Source: Candidatus Kuenenia stuttgartensis
GTDB taxonomy: Bacteria > Planctomycetota > Planctomycetia > Pirellulales > UBA1268
Assembly (NCBI GenBank): GCA_945876515.1
Contig: CAMCPF010000022.1
Coordinates: 1 to 15,527, forward strand
Reading direction: 5' to 3'
Length of the DNA stretch: 15,527 bases
Shown here: positions 13,144 through 15,527 of the stretch, piece by piece
Numbering within the stretch: the stretch's first letter is position 1
How the letters are laid out: every line of letters begins with the position of its first letter
The notes under the pieces: generated by a model
Database searches by the model: none
The model's input: only the letters and a program-made list of their open reading frames with translations
What the model was told of the DNA's origin: nothing
Program-made: the position numbers and the translations under genes

Positions 13144-15527
13144 ATGCGATCCGCCCTCGGGCATCCACACGTTTCAGCCGCCGCGGTCGCGGCGGCATGC
13201 TTCGTTGCCACCCTGCTGCCTGCGGACGGTCGCGGCCAGACGACCGCGACATTCCAGCAGGGAACCAGCGGCTACGCCGGCAGCACCGACCGGCGGATCA
13301 CGCTGACCACCGGCACGGCGACGCCGACCTCTGCCACTATCGATGGCCAGGACACCGCGGCCAATGCCGGAGCCGGTGACAACGCGGAAGCGCAGTATTT
13401 CATCAAGTTCGACTCGATCTTCGGCAGCGGTGCGGGGCAGATCCCTCTGGGTGCGACGATCCTCTCCTCCTCCCTTCGCCTCACCACGGGCTCTGTCACG
13501 AACGACAACTCGGGTGGCTACTTTCTGATCTCCGGCATGAGGAGTGATTTTTCGACCCGCACCGCGATAACCCAACTGGGAACCGGCACCGGTACCGCTG
13601 GCACCAACGGACCGACCTACGCGAACTCGGGAGCGACCATTGGGTACGGTTCGCTCCGGGCTCCAGCGCTCAACACCGCGTACACGATTCCACTCGGCCC
13701 TGGTCTGCTGCAGCAGTGGGCCGATGGCTCACTCACCAACAACGGCCTCGTGATCCAGGCCTACACGACCGATGCGTGGGGAATGCTCGCCAATGGCAAC
13801 ACCACCACCGCGAGCCGGCCGCAACTCTCCGTGACCTACACCACACAACCGACCACGATCGCCTCACTGAAACAGAACGTGGCCGGCTACGCGGGAATGA
13901 CGGCGGTCATCATGAACGGCGTCACGGGGCTGACGACCAACACCACTGCAGCGGCAGGGATGGCGCTCGACGGCCCGACGAGCGCGACTCCTCCCGGGGA
14001 CGCTGGTAGCCCAGATCAGTTCGGCCTGCTCAAGTTCGATGGCATCGTTGGCTCCGCAGCCGACCAGGTACCGGTACGGGCAACCGTGACGAAGAGTTGG
14101 CTGGTGCTCACGACTCAGGCTGGAAGCAACGACGAATCATCGGGGCCCTTCTCCGTCTTTCGGATGCTGACGGCTTGGGATTCAACTTCGACCTACGCCG
14201 GCTTCGGGCCCCAGGGCCCCGTCTCGGGAACGCACTTCGCCGCCCCGGCGACCGGAACGTCCGGAACGGCGGGAAAGAACGCACAGGCTTGGGTCGAAGT
14301 GACGTCGGCCGTCAGTGCCTGGAAGGACGGGGCGGCCAATCATGGCCTGCTGGTGCGGGCGGGGACGACGGACGGCTGGACGGTCGGCAGCGGCGGCAAC
14401 TCGGATCCAACCCGGCGGCCCGAACTGCGCACCGCCTACTCCGTCGATTCCGTCGTCTGGAAGGGCTCCGTGGACGGCGCCTGGGACAAGGGTTCTGCCG
14501 TGGGCACCGGTGGCACCGCCAACTGGCAACTCCAGCAGGGGGCGACGGCGACCAACTTCATCGACACCGACCGCGTGATGTTCGACGACACCGCAGCCGG
14601 CAGCGGCCCAGTGGCGGTGACGCTCGGCGGCGGAGTGTCGCCGCAGCGGGTCACGTTCGCCAACGCCACGCGTGAGTACGCCATTTCCGGTGCAGGCGGC
14701 ATCGGCGGTGCCGGCTCTCTCGTCAAGCAGGGGGCCGCGACGGCCATCCTCGCCACGGCCAACACCTTCACCGGCGGCACGACCATCGAGGCCGGCACGC
14801 TTCAGATCGGGGCCGGTGGCGACGCGGGGAGCCTGGCGGGACCGATCGCCGTGCAGTCCGGAGCAAGGCTCGCGATCGACCGCACGGGCTCGCTCGATCT
14901 GCCGGGCGTCATCTCGGGCGCGGGGAGCCTCGTGAAGTCGGGCGGCGGGCGGGCGACGCTCTCGGCAGCGGCCACGCTCTCCGGCCCGATCACCGTCTCC
15001 GCCGGCACGCTCGCAATGCGGGCCACCACCGCCGCGGGCGGCATCACCGTGGCCGACGCCGCGACGTTCGCCACCACCAGCGGCGGCACGCCGCAGACAT
15101 TCTCCACGCCCACGTTTGCGCTCGGCGGCACCGGTTCGACGCTGGGGTTCGAACTCGGATCGGTCGGCAACCCGGTCGTGCCGCTCGTGAACGTCACCGG
15201 CTCCGATGGCTTCTCGCCCTCCACTGGTAGCCACACGCTGGCCGTCTCGACGACCGGCAGCCTCGGACTCGGCCGGTTCACGCTCATCGATTACGTCGGC
15301 GCCCCGATCTCGAGCGGGTTCTTGCTCGCCCCGCTGCCGCAGCGGCTCTCCGGTAGCCTCGTGTACGACGCGACCAACACCGCAATCGACCTCGACATCA
15401 CCGGGGTGGACGTCGTCCGCTGGCGGGGCAACGCCTCCACCACGTGGGACTCTGGCTCCGCGATCGACGTCGGCGGCACGGCCAACTGGCAGCTCACCTC
15501 CAACTCGGCGGCCACCAACTTCGTGGC
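13144..15527 (+). CDS. Giant secreted protein with two DNRLRE domains and autotransporter-type beta-strand modules, 3'-truncated
   Basis: The frame is open from the ATG at 13144 to the end of the window (794 complete codons, no stop), so the gene continues beyond it. Residues 1 to about 30 look like an export signal (hydrophobic AAAVAAACFVATLL then PADGRGQ). Two DNRLRE-type domains follow, near residues 37-234 and 242-431. Each opens with a QQ/KQ..GYAG motif, has P-x-ATxxxSxLxLTT, and ends with LxxWxDGxxxNNGL or its variant SAWKDGAANHGLLVRAG. Next comes a module starting VVWKG..GAWDKG..NW at residue 437, containing the classic repeat phrase NTFTGGTTIEAGTLQIGAGG at 540-559. A second module starts VVRWRG..TTWDSG..NW at about 757, 321 residues later. 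This is a repetitive beta-solenoid surface or secreted protein, possibly carbohydrate-binding or adhesive. The Shine-Dalgarno is weak. A C-terminal anchor, if any, lies outside the window. Confidence 0.85.
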   Translation, partial: MRSALGHPHVSAAAVAAACFVATLLPADGRGQTTATFQQGTSGYAGSTDRRITLTTGTATPTSATIDGQDTAANAGAGDNAEAQYFIKFDSIFGSGAGQIPLGATILSSSLRLTTGSVTNDNSGGYFLISGMRSDFSTRTAITQLGTGTGTAGTNGPTYANSGATIGYGSLRAPALNTAYTIPLGPGLLQQWADGSLTNNGLVIQAYTTDAWGMLANGNTTTASRPQLSVTYTTQPTTIASLKQNVAGYAGMTAVIMNGVTGLTTNTTAAAGMALDGPTSATPPGDAGSPDQFGLLKFDGIVGSAADQVPVRATVTKSWLVLTTQAGSNDESSGPFSVFRMLTAWDSTSTYAGFGPQGPVSGTHFAAPATGTSGTAGKNAQAWVEVTSAVSAWKDGAANHGLLVRAGTTDGWTVGSGGNSDPTRRPELRTAYSVDSVVWKGSVDGAWDKGSAVGTGGTANWQLQQGATATNFIDTDRVMFDDTAAGSGPVAVTLGGGVSPQRVTFANATREYAISGAGGIGGAGSLVKQGAATAILATANTFTGGTTIEAGTLQIGAGGDAGSLAGPIAVQSGARLAIDRTGSLDLPGVISGAGSLVKSGGGRATLSAAATLSGPITVSAGTLAMRATTAAGGITVADAATFATTSGGTPQTFSTPTFALGGTGSTLGFELGSVGNPVVPLVNVTGSDGFSPSTGSHTLAVSTTGSLGLGRFTLIDYVGAPISSGFLLAPLPQRLSGSLVYDATNTAIDLDITGVDVVRWRGNASTTWDSGSAIDVGGTANWQLTSNSAATNFV
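14452..15527 (+). repeat. Repeating Trp-Gly...Asn-Trp module within the giant secreted protein
   Basis: Two module starts align: Trp codons at 14458 and 15421, each followed by a W-D-(K/S)-G-S-A phrase and GGTANWQL, then ATNF. The spacing is 963 bases (321 codons). The second copy is cut by the window edge, so more modules are likely downstream. The homology is at protein level, with DNA identity only partial. Confidence 0.7.

Noticed and set aside
12805..13170. N-terminal extension of the GT4 fusion back to base 13170
   Set aside because: The added 122 residues read as non-protein. MPLVPLHRVAF at 12804 is a natural GT4 start with GGAG 7 bases upstream, and the extension would overlap the divergent gene's start.

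Overview
The window looks like a piece of a high-GC planctomycete genome, most likely Pirellulales-like. This is inferred from a secreted sulfatase, a protein with a PEP-CTERM exosortase sorting signal, a very long secreted protein built from DNRLRE and autotransporter-type beta-strand modules, and GC-rich codon use throughout. I see no tRNA, rRNA, CRISPR array, integrase or transposase gene.

Layout. Bases 2-1504 (+) hold the 3' part of a secreted formylglycine-dependent sulfatase. Bases 1668-2996 (-) encode a PEP-CTERM surface protein. Bases 3127-8759 (-) form one probable operon, in transcription order hydB, hydG, hydD, hydA and a TIGR03364-type FAD oxidoreductase. The first four encode a complete cytoplasmic group 3b [NiFe]-hydrogenase (NAD(P)-linked, 'sulfhydrogenase' type) in the gene order known from Pyrococcus hydBGDA. 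Bases 9002-12804 (-) are a second two-gene operon: a fusion of a GT4 glycosyltransferase with a helical-barrel domain, followed by an ATGA-overlapping GH130 mannoside phosphorylase or hydrolase. Bases 13144-15527 (+) open a giant secreted protein that runs off the window with no stop.

Working together. HydA and HydD form the catalytic NiFe core and proximal FeS site. HydB carries 4Fe-4S relay clusters. HydG carries FAD, the nucleotide site and a 2Fe-2S cluster. Together they would couple H2 to NAD(P)(H). GT4 and GH130 would handle a mannose-type glycan, possibly building and recycling it. The sulfatase, PEP-CTERM and DNRLRE proteins belong to the envelope or extracellular, polysaccharide-facing repertoire.

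The most unusual non-gene signal is a family of about 130 bp intergenic elements with 16 bp terminal inverted repeats (5666-5796 and 8841-8969, plus a partial relative at 1551-1566). Each lies just 3' of a stop codon, in the same orientation relative to that gene, with a small hairpin between the stop and the inverted repeat. One copy sits inside the hydrogenase operon between hydD and hydA.
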